Shown here: piece after piece, positions 8,290 to 15,772 of the stretch
How the letters are laid out: each line of letters begins with the position of its first letter
Numbering within the stretch: the first letter of the stretch is position 1
NCBI GenBank assembly: GCA_036163455.1
Contig: JAYZKL010000048.1
Span: 1 to 31,836, forward strand
Direction: 5' to 3'
Source: GCA-2701705 sp036163455
GTDB lineage: Bacteria > Pseudomonadota > Gammaproteobacteria > GCA-002705445 > GCA-002716945
Length of the DNA: 31,836 bases
Program-made: the position numbers and the translations under genes
Notes under the pieces: model-generated
Seen by the model: only the letters and a program-made list of their open reading frames with translations
The model's database searches: none
What the model was told of the DNA's origin: nothing

Positions 8290-9185
8290 AAAAAATTTTA
8301 ATATTAATCAAATATTTAATATCACTTGGGCTTTTATATTTAATATTTATAAATTATGGAGCTGATTTTTTAAGACTTATTCAAGTTATAGAATTAAAAT
8401 ATGTGGCTGTAGTTATTATTATCAGCATTTTACAATATATTTTTTCAGCTTACAGATGGATGTATATTTCTCAATTTACTAATTTAGAAATATCTTTTTC
8501 TTATTCATTAAAGTTCTATTATATTTCAAATTTTCTTAATAATGTTTTACCAGGTGGAATTTTAGGAGATTTATATAGAATTTATCATACATCTGAGGAT
8601 AAGAAAAAATTAATAGAGTTAGGAAAGTCTTTTCAGTCAGTTTTATTTGAAAGACTATCGGGGCAAATAGTTTTATTTATAGTTTTTTTAACTTCATTGA
8701 CCTTCTATTTTCTTTATTATGGAAAATATACTGCCTTCTTATATTTATTTTTATTAATGATTTCAATAGTTATTATTTCAAGGTTAATTTTAAGAAGAAA
8801 GCTCAAGAATTTCTTTAAAAGAAATATATTTGGTAAAAACTTTTCATCAATTTTTTCTGGATCTATATTTTGGCAACATTTTTTTTATTCATTCTTTGTT
8901 ATATCATCATATATTTCAATTTATGTAATAACTGCCTTATCTTTAAAATTGAATATAGACTACTTTTCCTTTCTTGTTTTTACTCCCTTAATCCTTTTTT
9001 CTATGAGTATTCCAATTAGTGTTGGTGGATGGGGTGTTAGAGAAGTGACAGCCTTATTAGTATCCTTTTTGTTGGGATTATCAGCAAGCGCCAGTGTCAC
9101 AGTTTCAATAGTCTACGGACTACTTAATTTTTTATGTTCACTCCCAGGTTTAATATTTATGTTTTATATGCCGACTAGACAATAA
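8286..9185 (+). CDS. UPF0104 / lysylphosphatidylglycerol synthase transmembrane-domain protein
   Basis: This integral membrane protein of the UPF0104 family is related to the flippase domain of MprF and to AglD2-type proteins. About eight hydrophobic segments span 299 residues. Family blocks are visible: NNVLPGGILGDLYRIY near residue 80 and PISVGGWGVREV near residue 245. It lacks the cytoplasmic aminoacyl transferase domain of MprF. As last gene of the coupled operon it could move or help make a lipid-linked product across the inner membrane, but that is inference. Its 3' end overlaps the opposing reductase gene by 11 bp. Confidence 0.87.
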   Translation: MKKILILIKYLISLGLLYLIFINYGADFLRLIQVIELKYVAVVIIISILQYIFSAYRWMYISQFTNLEISFSYSLKFYYISNFLNNVLPGGILGDLYRIYHTSEDKKKLIELGKSFQSVLFERLSGQIVLFIVFLTSLTFYFLYYGKYTAFLYLFLLMISIVIISRLILRRKLKNFFKRNIFGKNFSSIFSGSIFWQHFFYSFFVISSYISIYVITALSLKLNIDYFSFLVFTPLILFSMSIPISVGGWGVREVTALLVSFLLGLSASASVTVSIVYGLLNFLCSLPGLIFMFYMPTRQ

Positions 9186-10044
9186 GTTCTATGTCGCACA
9201 AGATGTCATTTCCCATTTTAAAATATTGAATCTTATGTTTCTTAAAATCTTTAATAAGTTTTCTTTTTTCAATTAAAAAACTATTTTTGCCATCACCGAT
9301 TATTGTAGGAGATATACAGAGATGCAATCTATGCAGTATATTTTTTTTATAAAAGTCTGAAATCGTATATCCTCCGCCTTCTATAAAAATAATTCTTTTA
9401 TTTAACTTTTTGAATAAAGATATTAAATTAGTCTTTTTAAATTTATTATTTTGTGTAGGTATTGAAAGAGAATTTTTATTATTTTTGTTCTTATCAGAGA
9501 TTATTTTGAAACTATTTCTATCAGGATTCTTAAAAACCTTTTCTGTTCCTTTTATTTTATTGGTGGGATCTAGAATTAATCTCATTGGGCTTTTACCTTT
9601 AACTAATCTTGTTGTTAGTTTAGGATTATCATATAGAATTGTATTTGCTCCTACCACAATTGCATCTGAGATGGCTCTAATACGATGAATATGTTCAATA
9701 TTCTCTTTACAACTAATATATTTTGATTCTCCAGAATGTGTTGCAATGAATCCATCTAAACTTTGTGCAAGATGTCCAATAATATAAGGGTTATTTTTAT
9801 TGAGAATCATGGGTAAAAATATATCAAATAACTCTTTCACTTTTTCATTGATATAAAAATTTTTCTTTATAATCTTTCTTTTATCAAAATTATAAACAAA
9901 AGAATAACTATTATTTTTTATTGTGATTGTTTTTGTTGCTTTTTTACTTGGAAAAAATATAGACTTTGCTTCTAAAATTAGTGACCATGCTTGATTTTTT
10001 GTTATACTAAGTTTATTGAATAATTTTTTTTTACTATATGTCAT
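9175..10044 (-). CDS. RibD C-terminal-type pyrimidine/pteridine reductase
   Basis: The region from about residue 90 matches the RibD_C / dihydrofolate-reductase-like fold that reduces riboflavin intermediates or pterins with NADPH. Visible motifs are GHLAQSLDGFIA, the block around AISDAIVVGANTILYDNPKL, LILDPTNKI, IIFIEGGGYTI and ISPTIIGDG. The zinc-dependent deaminase half of bifunctional RibD (His-Ala-Glu and Pro-Cys motifs) is absent; instead there is an unrecognised N-terminal stretch of about 85 residues. It converges on the pterin-like operon (11-bp overlap) and is probably part of that pathway. Its ATG is only 4 bp from the divergent ATG at 10038. A role in riboflavin synthesis cannot be excluded. 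Confidence 0.82.
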   Translation of the reverse strand: MTYSKKKLFNKLSITKNQAWSLILEAKSIFFPSKKATKTITIKNNSYSFVYNFDKRKIIKKNFYINEKVKELFDIFLPMILNKNNPYIIGHLAQSLDGFIATHSGESKYISCKENIEHIHRIRAISDAIVVGANTILYDNPKLTTRLVKGKSPMRLILDPTNKIKGTEKVFKNPDRNSFKIISDKNKNNKNSLSIPTQNNKFKKTNLISLFKKLNKRIIFIEGGGYTISDFYKKNILHRLHLCISPTIIGDGKNSFLIEKRKLIKDFKKHKIQYFKMGNDILCDIELIV

Positions 10045-10283
10045 TTTTTAAAAAATTTATAAAGAGCACTATAATTGGTTCATTAATTCTAGTTCCAGTT
10101 CTTATTTTTATCTATTTTACCCAAGGATATGTATCGAATTATAATTTTGTAATTGGTTCTGTTGGTTATTTTATCGCTACTATGCAAAATATGGGTCCTT
10201 TCTATGTCATCATCATTTGTTATTTAACTGGAATTTTGGCACAATTTTTTAGTCGAAACCTTACATTCAATGGCATTGATTGA
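10038..10283 (+). CDS. Small two-helix membrane protein, possibly DUF502-like N-terminal half
   Basis: An 81-residue protein with a basic start (FFKKFIK) and two hydrophobic helices (about 11-32 and 54-71). The pattern resembles the first half of DUF502 family membrane proteins (basic start, glycine then a proline-containing helix, second helix ending Gly-Ile-Leu-x-x-Phe-Phe), but full members have about 200 residues, so this would be a shortened form. No further homologous frame follows before hisI. Its ATG faces the divergent reductase ATG at 10042-10044. I cannot assign a function; it may be a decayed gene or a short membrane protein of the neighbouring cluster. Confidence 0.5.
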   Translation: MSFFKKFIKSTIIGSLILVPVLIFIYFTQGYVSNYNFVIGSVGYFIATMQNMGPFYVIIICYLTGILAQFFSRNLTFNGID

Positions 10284-10284
10284 T

Positions 10285-10740
10285 TTAAAGTATAGTTGGA
10301 TTTGGTGAGTCTCCATAGACTTCATCTGGATCAAAAACTTTTTCTTTTTCAGTAAAAATTAACTTTATGTCCCCATTTTCTGACTTTACTTCTCTATAAA
10401 AGCAAGAGTTATATCCAACATGACAGCTTGCGTCCCCTTCAACTTTTACCTTTAACCAAATACAGTCTTGATCATCATCAATCAGAATTTGTTCCACTTT
10501 CTGCACAAAACCACTGGTAGCACCTTTATGCCAAATACATTTACGAGACCTACTATAGTAATAAGCTTCTTTATTTTTTATTGTAAGTTTTAAAGCTTCA
10601 TCATTCATATATGCATGCATAAGTAATTTATTTGTTTTAAAATCTGTTGTAACAACTGGTATTAAACCATCAGGACTAAACTTTGGTCTAAGCTCATTAC
10701 CTTCCTCGACATCTTTTACTGATTTTCTTTCTTTAAACAT
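10285..10740 (-). CDS. hisI: Phosphoribosyl-AMP cyclohydrolase HisI
   Basis: HisI opens the adenine ring of phosphoribosyl-AMP, the third step of histidine synthesis, as a zinc- and magnesium-dependent cytoplasmic dimer. The core is textbook: LIPVVTTDFKTNKLLMHAYM, the YYYSRSRKCIWHKGATSG block near residue 80, the acidic metal site LIDDDQDCIWLKV, and the zinc-site block GDASCHVGYNSCFYREV. HisE is not fused. A good ribosome binding site (GGAG, 7 bases before the ATG) supports the start at 10740. It is the last gene after MOSC and zf-CHCC on the same strand, with no other his gene in the window. Confidence 0.95.
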   Translation of the reverse strand: MFKERKSVKDVEEGNELRPKFSPDGLIPVVTTDFKTNKLLMHAYMNDEALKLTIKNKEAYYYSRSRKCIWHKGATSGFVQKVEQILIDDDQDCIWLKVKVEGDASCHVGYNSCFYREVKSENGDIKLIFTEKEKVFDPDEVYGDSPNPTIL

Positions 10741-10756
10741 CTATATACTCCAAATG

Positions 10757-10960
10757 CTATTTGCCTTTTCTTAATACCTTTTTCCCTTTAAAAAAAGATT
10801 TCCAAATAAATGATTTTCCGCAATAGTAGCATTCTATTTTACCATCTTCTTGTCTAACATTGAGATAAATTTTTGGATGTGCCCCACTTTTAGAGTCACC
10901 CGAACACTCAACTGTTTTTATATGATCATCAATCAACGTTATATTAGAAACTCTTGCCAT
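10757..10960 (-). CDS. zf-CHCC zinc-finger domain protein
   Basis: A 67-residue protein of the zf-CHCC family, homologous to the zinc-binding part of the mitochondrial complex I subunit NDUFS6. The four ligands are seen as VECSGD (Cys19), the His of GAHPKIYLNV, and CYYCGKSF (two Cys). Bacterial members are short, cytosolic and poorly characterised. It lies 2 bp after the MOSC gene and 16 bp before hisI, so it belongs to that small operon. The short length and gene neighbours fit the family; the molecular role is not known. Confidence 0.85.
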   Translation of the reverse strand: MARVSNITLIDDHIKTVECSGDSKSGAHPKIYLNVRQEDGKIECYYCGKSFIWKSFFKGKKVLRKGK

Positions 10961-10962
10961 AA

Positions 10963-11625
10963 TTATACGCAGGAATAATCACCAAGTTTAAGCAACCTTT
11001 CACGAAATTTCTCTTTAACTTCTTCTGTTAAAGATTCTATATTCAATGCTATTTTCATTTGGTCTATATTTTTTATATCTTTATGTAATAGTTGTGCAAT
11101 CTGATAAATGGTCATGCTATTTTTTTCTTGTCTAGTAATTACAACATCATCCCCTTCAGATATTTTTCCAGGTCTGACTACCTTCATATATGCCCCTACA
11201 TATCCACTTTGTGAAAATAATTGTGGAAATTTGCGTTCATTCATTTTAATACCAAGTTTATAGCACGGGGTTCTAGGTTGTGTAATCTTTAACATACAAT
11301 TTGATATTGTAATCTCATCTCCGATAAATAATTTTTTTTCATCAAAATTATCAATAGTAAGGTTTTCACCAACCAAGCCATATTCACTAGAATAATCCTG
11401 GCCCATTTCCTCAGACCATGTTTTATAATGTGCATATGAATATCCATACACTGCTTTATCATAACCCCCATGAACACTCAAATCAGCTTGTTTGTCGCCA
11501 ATTATGCCATTTTCTGTAACTTCAACCTCACCATTAACAGGTTTTTTATATATACTTGACACAAGTTCTTTATTGTTAAAGACTATTTTTTTTGGTTCTG
11601 AAATATTGATAGATAGAATCTTCAT
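10963..11625 (-). CDS. MOSC domain-containing protein (YiiM-like)
   Basis: A 220-residue MOSC protein resembling YiiM, a molybdenum-cofactor enzyme that reduces hydroxylated purine analogues such as N-hydroxylaminopurine. Visible motifs: LVSSIYKKPVNGEV, GIIGDKQADLSVHGGYDKAVYGYSY (the GxxGDxxxxxxHGG-type signature), YGLVGENLTI, and QPRTPCYKLG containing the conserved Cys that can ligate molybdenum. A helical C-terminal domain follows, ending YSCV. The molybdopterin genes at 12936-15772 lie on the opposite strand nearby, which suits a Moco user. It starts the MOSC, zf-CHCC, hisI run and is divergent from the EamA gene. Confidence 0.88.
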   Translation of the reverse strand: MKILSINISEPKKIVFNNKELVSSIYKKPVNGEVEVTENGIIGDKQADLSVHGGYDKAVYGYSYAHYKTWSEEMGQDYSSEYGLVGENLTIDNFDEKKLFIGDEITISNCMLKITQPRTPCYKLGIKMNERKFPQLFSQSGYVGAYMKVVRPGKISEGDDVVITRQEKNSMTIYQIAQLLHKDIKNIDQMKIALNIESLTEEVKEKFRERLLKLGDYSCV

Positions 11626-11650
11626 ATATGAATCTTTTTAAAACAATTTT

Positions 11651-11666
11651 GGACATATATATGCCC
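11651..11666. promoter_or_regulatory. Imperfect 16-bp palindrome between divergent MOSC and EamA genes
   Basis: The sequence GGACATATATATGCCC is a near-perfect dyad (one mismatch per 8-bp arm, GGACATAT against GGGCATAT). It lies about 21-36 bases before the EamA ATG and 26 bases before the MOSC start, where an operator would sit. AT-rich DNA produces such dyads by chance, so this is only a candidate. Confidence 0.3.
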
Positions 11667-11686
11667 ATAGAGAAGGATAACTTAAG

Positions 11687-12592
11687 ATGAGAACATATAC
11701 AATAAATTGGATTTTATTAATGATTTTGTCTGCAATATGGGGAGGAGCATTCACTTTAAATAAACAGGCGCTAAATAATTTTTCACCGGAATTAATTGTA
11801 ACAGGAAGATTAATCATCGGCAGCATTATCTTAGTTTTATTAGTTTATTTAATCCAAAAAAGAATTAAATTTCATTTTCAACAACTAGGATATTTCCTGG
11901 TTATGAGCGTAATAGGAATTGTTGTTCCTTTTTTGTTAATAGCACATGGTCAAAAAAATATTGATAGTGCCCTTGCTGGAATTTTAATGTCAACCATGCC
12001 TATATCAACGCTTATATTGGCACACTTCTTTTTGAGCGACGAAAGTATGACAAGAAAAAAAATTATTGGTTTTACCCTTGCATTCTTAGGGATAGTAATC
12101 TTAATTTTTCCTGACAAGATCAATTATGAGGGGAATTACCTAGAAAACTTATATTCACAATTGATGGTGATATTAGGAGCAATCCTATATTCTGCGGCTG
12201 CAGTCTATGGAAAGCGCTATAAAAATACTGATGCCCTAAATGCCTCTACAGGCACAATATTATTTTCTGCAATCATAATGTTTATTTACCTTTATTTTTT
12301 TGTGAGTATTGATGAGAGTTTTGTTATGGTTTTTAAATCGTGGTCGATTATTCTTTTAGGAGTTTTTTGTACTGCTGTTGCAACTATTTTATATTTCCAG
12401 ATTTTACAAACATCTGGGGCATCTTTTTTATAAATAATGAATTATTTAATCCCTGCATGGGCGATTGTCTTTGGGGTTATTTTCTTTAATGAAAAAATTC
12501 TCTGGAACTATTTTTTTGGTTTACTAATCATAATTCTAGGAATAAAGATTTCTCAAAAGGACGTTGAGTTCAATCAAGAACAAAGAAAATAG
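11687..12592 (+). pseudogene. EamA/DMT-family transporter interrupted by an in-frame TAA
   Basis: This is a drug/metabolite transporter with two EamA repeats and ten predicted helices. The first repeat starts ILLMILSAIWGGAFTLNKQA, a family hallmark. Translation from the well-spaced ATG at 11687 (AAGGA 9-10 bases upstream) stops at TAA 12431-12433 after 248 residues, right after TSGASFL. The same frame then continues without further stops for 52 codons to TAG 12590-12592, and encodes the expected last helices (NYLIPAWAIVFG, GLLIIILGI). Joined, the protein has about 301 residues, the normal family length. One base change (TAA from TCA, Ser) explains it. It may be a recent nonsense mutation, a sequencing error, or readthrough. 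Confidence 0.85.
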
Positions 12593-12594
12593 CC

Positions 12595-12622
12595 TTGTCT
12601 TAATCATATAACCTATTATACG
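12595..12622 (+). promoter_or_regulatory. Candidate sigma-70 promoter for the DUF1244/Moco run
   Basis: TTGTCT (12595-12600), a 16-bp spacer and TATACG (12617-12622) lie 46 bases before the DUF1244 start, in the 75-bp gap after the EamA gene. A second TATACT at 12646-12651 is too near the ribosome binding site to be a convincing -10 box. This is visual pattern matching in AT-rich DNA. Confidence 0.35.
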
Positions 12623-12667
12623 ATATAAAAGAGTTCATACTTTATTATACTATTTTAGGAGTATTCA

Positions 12668-12958
12668 ATGGAAAAACGTGAAAAGATTGAGGCAGCTACA
12701 TTTCAAAGAATAGTACAGCATCTGAGAAATAATCCTGATGTACAAAACATAGATCTTATGAATCTTGCAGATTTTTGTAGAAACTGTATATCAAAGTGGT
12801 ATGTTGCAGAATCAGAAAAGCTTGGCGAAAAGATTTCTTATGATGAAGCTAGAGAGTTAGTCTATGGAATGCCATACCAAGATTATAAAGAAAAGTATCA
12901 GAAAGAAGCAACAAAAGAGCAGCTTGAAAAGTTCAATGAGAAAAATAAAACAAAATAA
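12668..12958 (+). CDS. DUF1244 domain-containing protein
   Basis: A 96-residue cytosolic protein with the DUF1244 signature nearly intact: TFQRIVQHLRNNPDVQNID, LMNLADFCRNCISKWY (two Cys), and VYGMPYQDYKEKYQKEAT. The family is widespread in Proteobacteria but its function is unknown; the Cys pair might bind a metal. The start is supported by AGGAG 7-8 bases upstream. The 3' end overlaps the moeB start by 23 bp, so it is probably co-translated with the Moco genes, although nothing in the sequence ties it to that pathway. Confidence 0.9.
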   Translation: MEKREKIEAATFQRIVQHLRNNPDVQNIDLMNLADFCRNCISKWYVAESEKLGEKISYDEARELVYGMPYQDYKEKYQKEATKEQLEKFNEKNKTK

Positions 12959-13712
12959 TCCTGATTTAAATGATGAGGATTTAATGAGATATAATAAACA
13001 TATTCTCCTGCCCGAAATAGACATACATGGACAGAATTTATTACTAAACAAGCACGTTGCTTTAATTGGATTAGGTGGATTAGGGTGCCCCATAAGTTAT
13101 TATCTTGCTTCATCAGGCATTGGAGAGATAACAATTATTGATAAAGATGAGATAGACATAACTAATTTGCAGAGACAAATACTTTACACAAGCGATGATT
13201 TAAAAAGAAGAAAAGTTGATGTGGCTTATGAAAGAATGTTAGCACTTAATCCAAATATAAATATACGCAAATTAGATACTGAAATTAATCAATCTACAAA
13301 TCCAGACATATTCAATAACTTTGATTTGGTCATAGATGCTACTGATAATTTTGAAACACGAAGTTTGCTTAATAGATTTACACTTAAAACCAAAAAACCA
13401 TTAATAATGGGTGCGGCCATACAAATGTCTGGGCAAGTATCTGTTTTCAGAAATGATTTGCCAGATATGCCTTGTTATAATTGTTTATATGAAAATTTAG
13501 ACAATGAAAGAACTAGTTGTATAGAACAGGGAGTCTTGTCTAGCTTGACTGGCGTTGTTGGTTCGATACAAGCAACAGAGGCAATAAAAGTTTTGCTTAA
13601 CATAGGAGAATCTCTAGAGAGCAAGCTGTTAATAATAGATATGAAATTTTCAAATTATAAAGTCATTAAATTAACTAAAGATAACAATTGTAAAATATGC
13701 AATTCCAACTAA
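12936..13712 (+). CDS. moeB: Molybdopterin-synthase adenylyltransferase MoeB (ThiF family)
   Basis: MoeB adenylates the C-terminal Gly-Gly of MoaD so that sulfur can be loaded for molybdopterin synthesis. Seen in order: the N-terminal RYNKHILLPEIDIHGQ, the nucleotide loop ALIGLGGLGCPI, LQRQILYTSDDL for ATP binding, VIDATDNFETR, a zinc site made from PCYNC and CKIC, and TSCIEQGVLSSLTGVVGS. I chose the ATG at 12936 because it gives the usual lead-in before RYNKH and a compact overlap with DUF1244. ATG 12984 with GAGGA upstream is an alternative. ThiF is the main competing label; the neighbouring moaA, moaD and moaE favour MoeB. It overlaps moaA by 16 bp. Confidence 0.9.
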   Translation: MRKIKQNNPDLNDEDLMRYNKHILLPEIDIHGQNLLLNKHVALIGLGGLGCPISYYLASSGIGEITIIDKDEIDITNLQRQILYTSDDLKRRKVDVAYERMLALNPNINIRKLDTEINQSTNPDIFNNFDLVIDATDNFETRSLLNRFTLKTKKPLIMGAAIQMSGQVSVFRNDLPDMPCYNCLYENLDNERTSCIEQGVLSSLTGVVGSIQATEAIKVLLNIGESLESKLLIIDMKFSNYKVIKLTKDNNCKICNSN

Positions 13713-14716
13713 AAGATAAATTAAATAGGAGTTTTGATTATTTACGTATATCGATTACAGATAAATGTAATTTCAGATGTAAATACTGTATGCCAAAAGA
13801 AAATTTTGGTAGTGATTATCAATTTCTTAAAAGAGACTCATTATTAACATATGAAGAAATAATACGTACAGTCCAAATATTAGAGATGGTTGGTTTAAAA
13901 AAAATAAGATTAACAGGAGGAGAACCTCTGCTTAGAAAGAATTTAGAAAATTTAGTTAATGGAATTAAATCAAACTCTAGTATTGAAAAAATTTCAATGA
14001 CAACAAATGGATCGTTATTTGATAAGAATATGGCAAAAAAACTTAAAGATAATGGTTTGGATGAGGTCACGATTAGCTTGGATTCTATGCACAAAGAAAC
14101 TCTACAAAATTTAAATCCATCAAATGTTAATTATGAAAAAGTGATGAAATCAATTGATTTAGCTATACAACACTTTGGCTTTGTTAAAATAAATATGGTT
14201 GTTGTAAAAGGCATTAATGAGTCTGAGATAATTAATATGATTGAGAGATTTAAAAACTCAAAAATACAATTAAGGTTTATTGAATATATGGATGTAGGTG
14301 AAACAAATGATTGGAATAAAACTAGGGTAGTAACTTCCCAAGAGATAAAAGAAATTATTCAGAAAAAGTACTCAATAGTTAAGGTTGCAAATGAACAAAA
14401 CTCTACATCGGAAAAATGGAGTTTTACTGATGGTATAGGCGAGTTAGGTTTTATTTCATCTATTTCAAAACCTTTTTGTTCGAACTGTGTCAGAGGTAGA
14501 TTATCTGCGGACGGTAAATTTTATACATGCCTTTTCTCAGAAAAAGGTTATGATTTAAGATCTTTGCTACGAAATGAAACAAAAGATGAAAAGATCCTTA
14601 ATTTTTTTAAATCGCTTTGGCTTCAAAGAAATGATAGGTATTCAGAATTAAGAAACTTTGACGAGCCCAAGAAAAATAAAATAAATAAAATTGAAATGTC
14701 CTATATTGGTGGTTAA
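13697..14716 (+). CDS. moaA: GTP 3',8-cyclase MoaA
   Basis: MoaA is the radical SAM enzyme that converts GTP to 3',8-cyclo-GTP, the first step in molybdopterin synthesis. The SAM-binding cluster motif is CNFRCKYCMP (CxxxCxxC, near residue 27). KIRLTGGEPLLR and ISMTTNGSLF follow. The second iron-sulfur cluster that holds GTP is ligated in FCSNC and the Cys of FYTCLF near residue 275. The protein ends with the Gly-Gly tail (YIGG) required by MoaA. The length of 339 residues is normal. It overlaps the moeB end. MoaC, the partner for the next step, is not in the window. Confidence 0.96.
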   Translation: MQFQLKDKLNRSFDYLRISITDKCNFRCKYCMPKENFGSDYQFLKRDSLLTYEEIIRTVQILEMVGLKKIRLTGGEPLLRKNLENLVNGIKSNSSIEKISMTTNGSLFDKNMAKKLKDNGLDEVTISLDSMHKETLQNLNPSNVNYEKVMKSIDLAIQHFGFVKINMVVVKGINESEIINMIERFKNSKIQLRFIEYMDVGETNDWNKTRVVTSQEIKEIIQKKYSIVKVANEQNSTSEKWSFTDGIGELGFISSISKPFCSNCVRGRLSADGKFYTCLFSEKGYDLRSLLRNETKDEKILNFFKSLWLQRNDRYSELRNFDEPKKNKINKIEMSYIGG

Positions 14717-14725
14717 TATATTTAT

Positions 14726-14992
14726 ATGTTTAATAAGTATGTAAGTTATATTTTTTATCTAATTGGGATATTTGCCGGTTATTTAGCAAGTTATGAGTTA
14801 TTACTCCAACTCGCACCAAATCATGGAATTGTAGAATTGGCAGGCTGGTTTGTTGTAACGGCAATGTTTTTCCCTCTTGCTCCCTTGTACCCTGGAATAG
14901 TGCTAGGTAAATGGACTTATGCAATAGTTTGTTTTACTGCGATTGCTATTGGAGTTATGTTCGGAAATAAGGCACGAAAATTAAAGGCTTAA
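14726..14992 (+). CDS. Small membrane protein of unknown function inside the Moco operon
   Basis: An 88-residue protein with three hydrophobic segments (about 5-30, 36-60 and 62-80) and a short basic tail (NKARKLKA). I do not recognise a family. It begins 9 bp after the moaA stop and on the same strand, with moaD about 85 bp further on, so it is probably transcribed with moaA. No clear ribosome binding site precedes the ATG. Residues such as FFPLAPLYPGIVLG suggest a tight helix-turn in the membrane. A general membrane role unrelated to molybdenum is as likely as a transport role. Confidence 0.7.
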   Translation: MFNKYVSYIFYLIGIFAGYLASYELLLQLAPNHGIVELAGWFVVTAMFFPLAPLYPGIVLGKWTYAIVCFTAIAIGVMFGNKARKLKA

Positions 14993-15034
14993 ATCATAAT
15001 AGTTTAAAATTCTAACTATAAGTGATTAATTTGG

Positions 15035-15063
15035 TTGATTATCGTTAATTTTATAACTATTAT
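15035..15063 (+). promoter_or_regulatory. Candidate sigma-70 promoter for moaD-moaE-argG
   Basis: TTGATT (15035-15040), a 17-bp spacer and TATTAT (15058-15063) form a reasonable promoter in the 85-bp gap before moaD. Transcription from it would leave a leader of only several bases before the ATG at 15078, and no good ribosome binding site is visible there. No other structure is evident in the gap. Confidence 0.4.
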
Positions 15064-15077
15064 ACACGAGCAAATAT

Positions 15078-15311
15078 ATGAAAATACATGTCAGGTATTT
15101 TGCAAATATAAGAGATTTACTTGGGAAGGACTCTGAAAGAGTTAATATAGGAGTTGGTGCAACAGCCGAAGGAGTTTGGAATCTGATTGCTAATGGTAGT
15201 AAAATACCTAAAGATATTTTAATTGCCGTTAATCATGAGTATGTTGACGCTAAACATGTTTTAAAAGATGGAGATGAACTTGCGTTTTTTCCTCCTGTTA
15301 CCGGCGGATAA
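15078..15311 (+). CDS. moaD: Molybdopterin synthase sulfur-carrier subunit MoaD
   Basis: MoaD is a ubiquitin-like protein that carries a thiocarboxylate on its C-terminal glycine and donates sulfur to MoaE. The 77 residues start KIHVRYFANIRDLLGKDSE, a typical beta-grasp opening, and end DGDELAFFPPVTGG with the required Gly-Gly. It is adenylated by the MoeB encoded at 12936-13712. The stop is 2 bp before the moaE start. Length and termini are as expected; a general ThiS-like carrier is the only alternative and is unlikely given the neighbour. Confidence 0.95.
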   Translation: MKIHVRYFANIRDLLGKDSERVNIGVGATAEGVWNLIANGSKIPKDILIAVNHEYVDAKHVLKDGDELAFFPPVTGG

Positions 15312-15313
15312 TT

Positions 15314-15772
15314 ATGAAAATAGAAATAATCACAGAACAATTTGATCCATGGGAATTATTAGTTGATTATAAGAAAAATCAACTTCAAAACGATAATAAA
15401 ATTGGGGCTTCTTCAATTTTTTTAGGTACGATGAGAGATTTCAATGACGAGGAAGATATTAAAACCATGGAGTTAGAGCACTATCCTGGTATGACTGAAA
15501 AATACTTAACAAAATTAGTTAATGACTCTATTAAAAAATTTAAAATCATTGATGGTTTAGTAGTTCATAGAGTTGGGCTGCTTAAACCAACAGATCCAAT
15601 AGTATTAGTTGCCACTTGGTCTGAACACCGTGATAATGCCTTCAATGCCACAAGAGAAATAATGGAATCTTTAAAATCTGAAGCACCTTTTTGGAAGAAA
15701 GAAACAACCAATAACGGGTTTAGATGGGTCAAGCCTAAAAACCAGAATGAAGAAATCGTAAATGAAAGCTAA
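15314..15772 (+). CDS. moaE: Molybdopterin synthase catalytic subunit MoaE
   Basis: MoaE converts cyclic pyranopterin monophosphate to molybdopterin using sulfur from MoaD. Typical blocks are GASSIFLGTMRDFN, LELEHYPGMTEKYL (written here MELEHYPGMTEKYL), VVHRVGLLKPTDPIVLVATWS, and the active-site segment APFWKKE with the conserved lysines, followed by RWVK. The 152-residue length is normal. It follows moaD at 2 bp and its last 11 bp overlap the argG start, so argG is probably co-translated with it. Confidence 0.95.
   Translation: MKIEIITEQFDPWELLVDYKKNQLQNDNKIGASSIFLGTMRDFNDEEDIKTMELEHYPGMTEKYLTKLVNDSIKKFKIIDGLVVHRVGLLKPTDPIVLVATWSEHRDNAFNATREIMESLKSEAPFWKKETTNNGFRWVKPKNQNEEIVNES

Noticed and set aside
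12434..12592. A separate small membrane protein starting at ATG 12437
   Set aside because: It is in the same frame as the upstream EamA gene and encodes exactly its missing last helices, so it is the severed 3' end of that gene.
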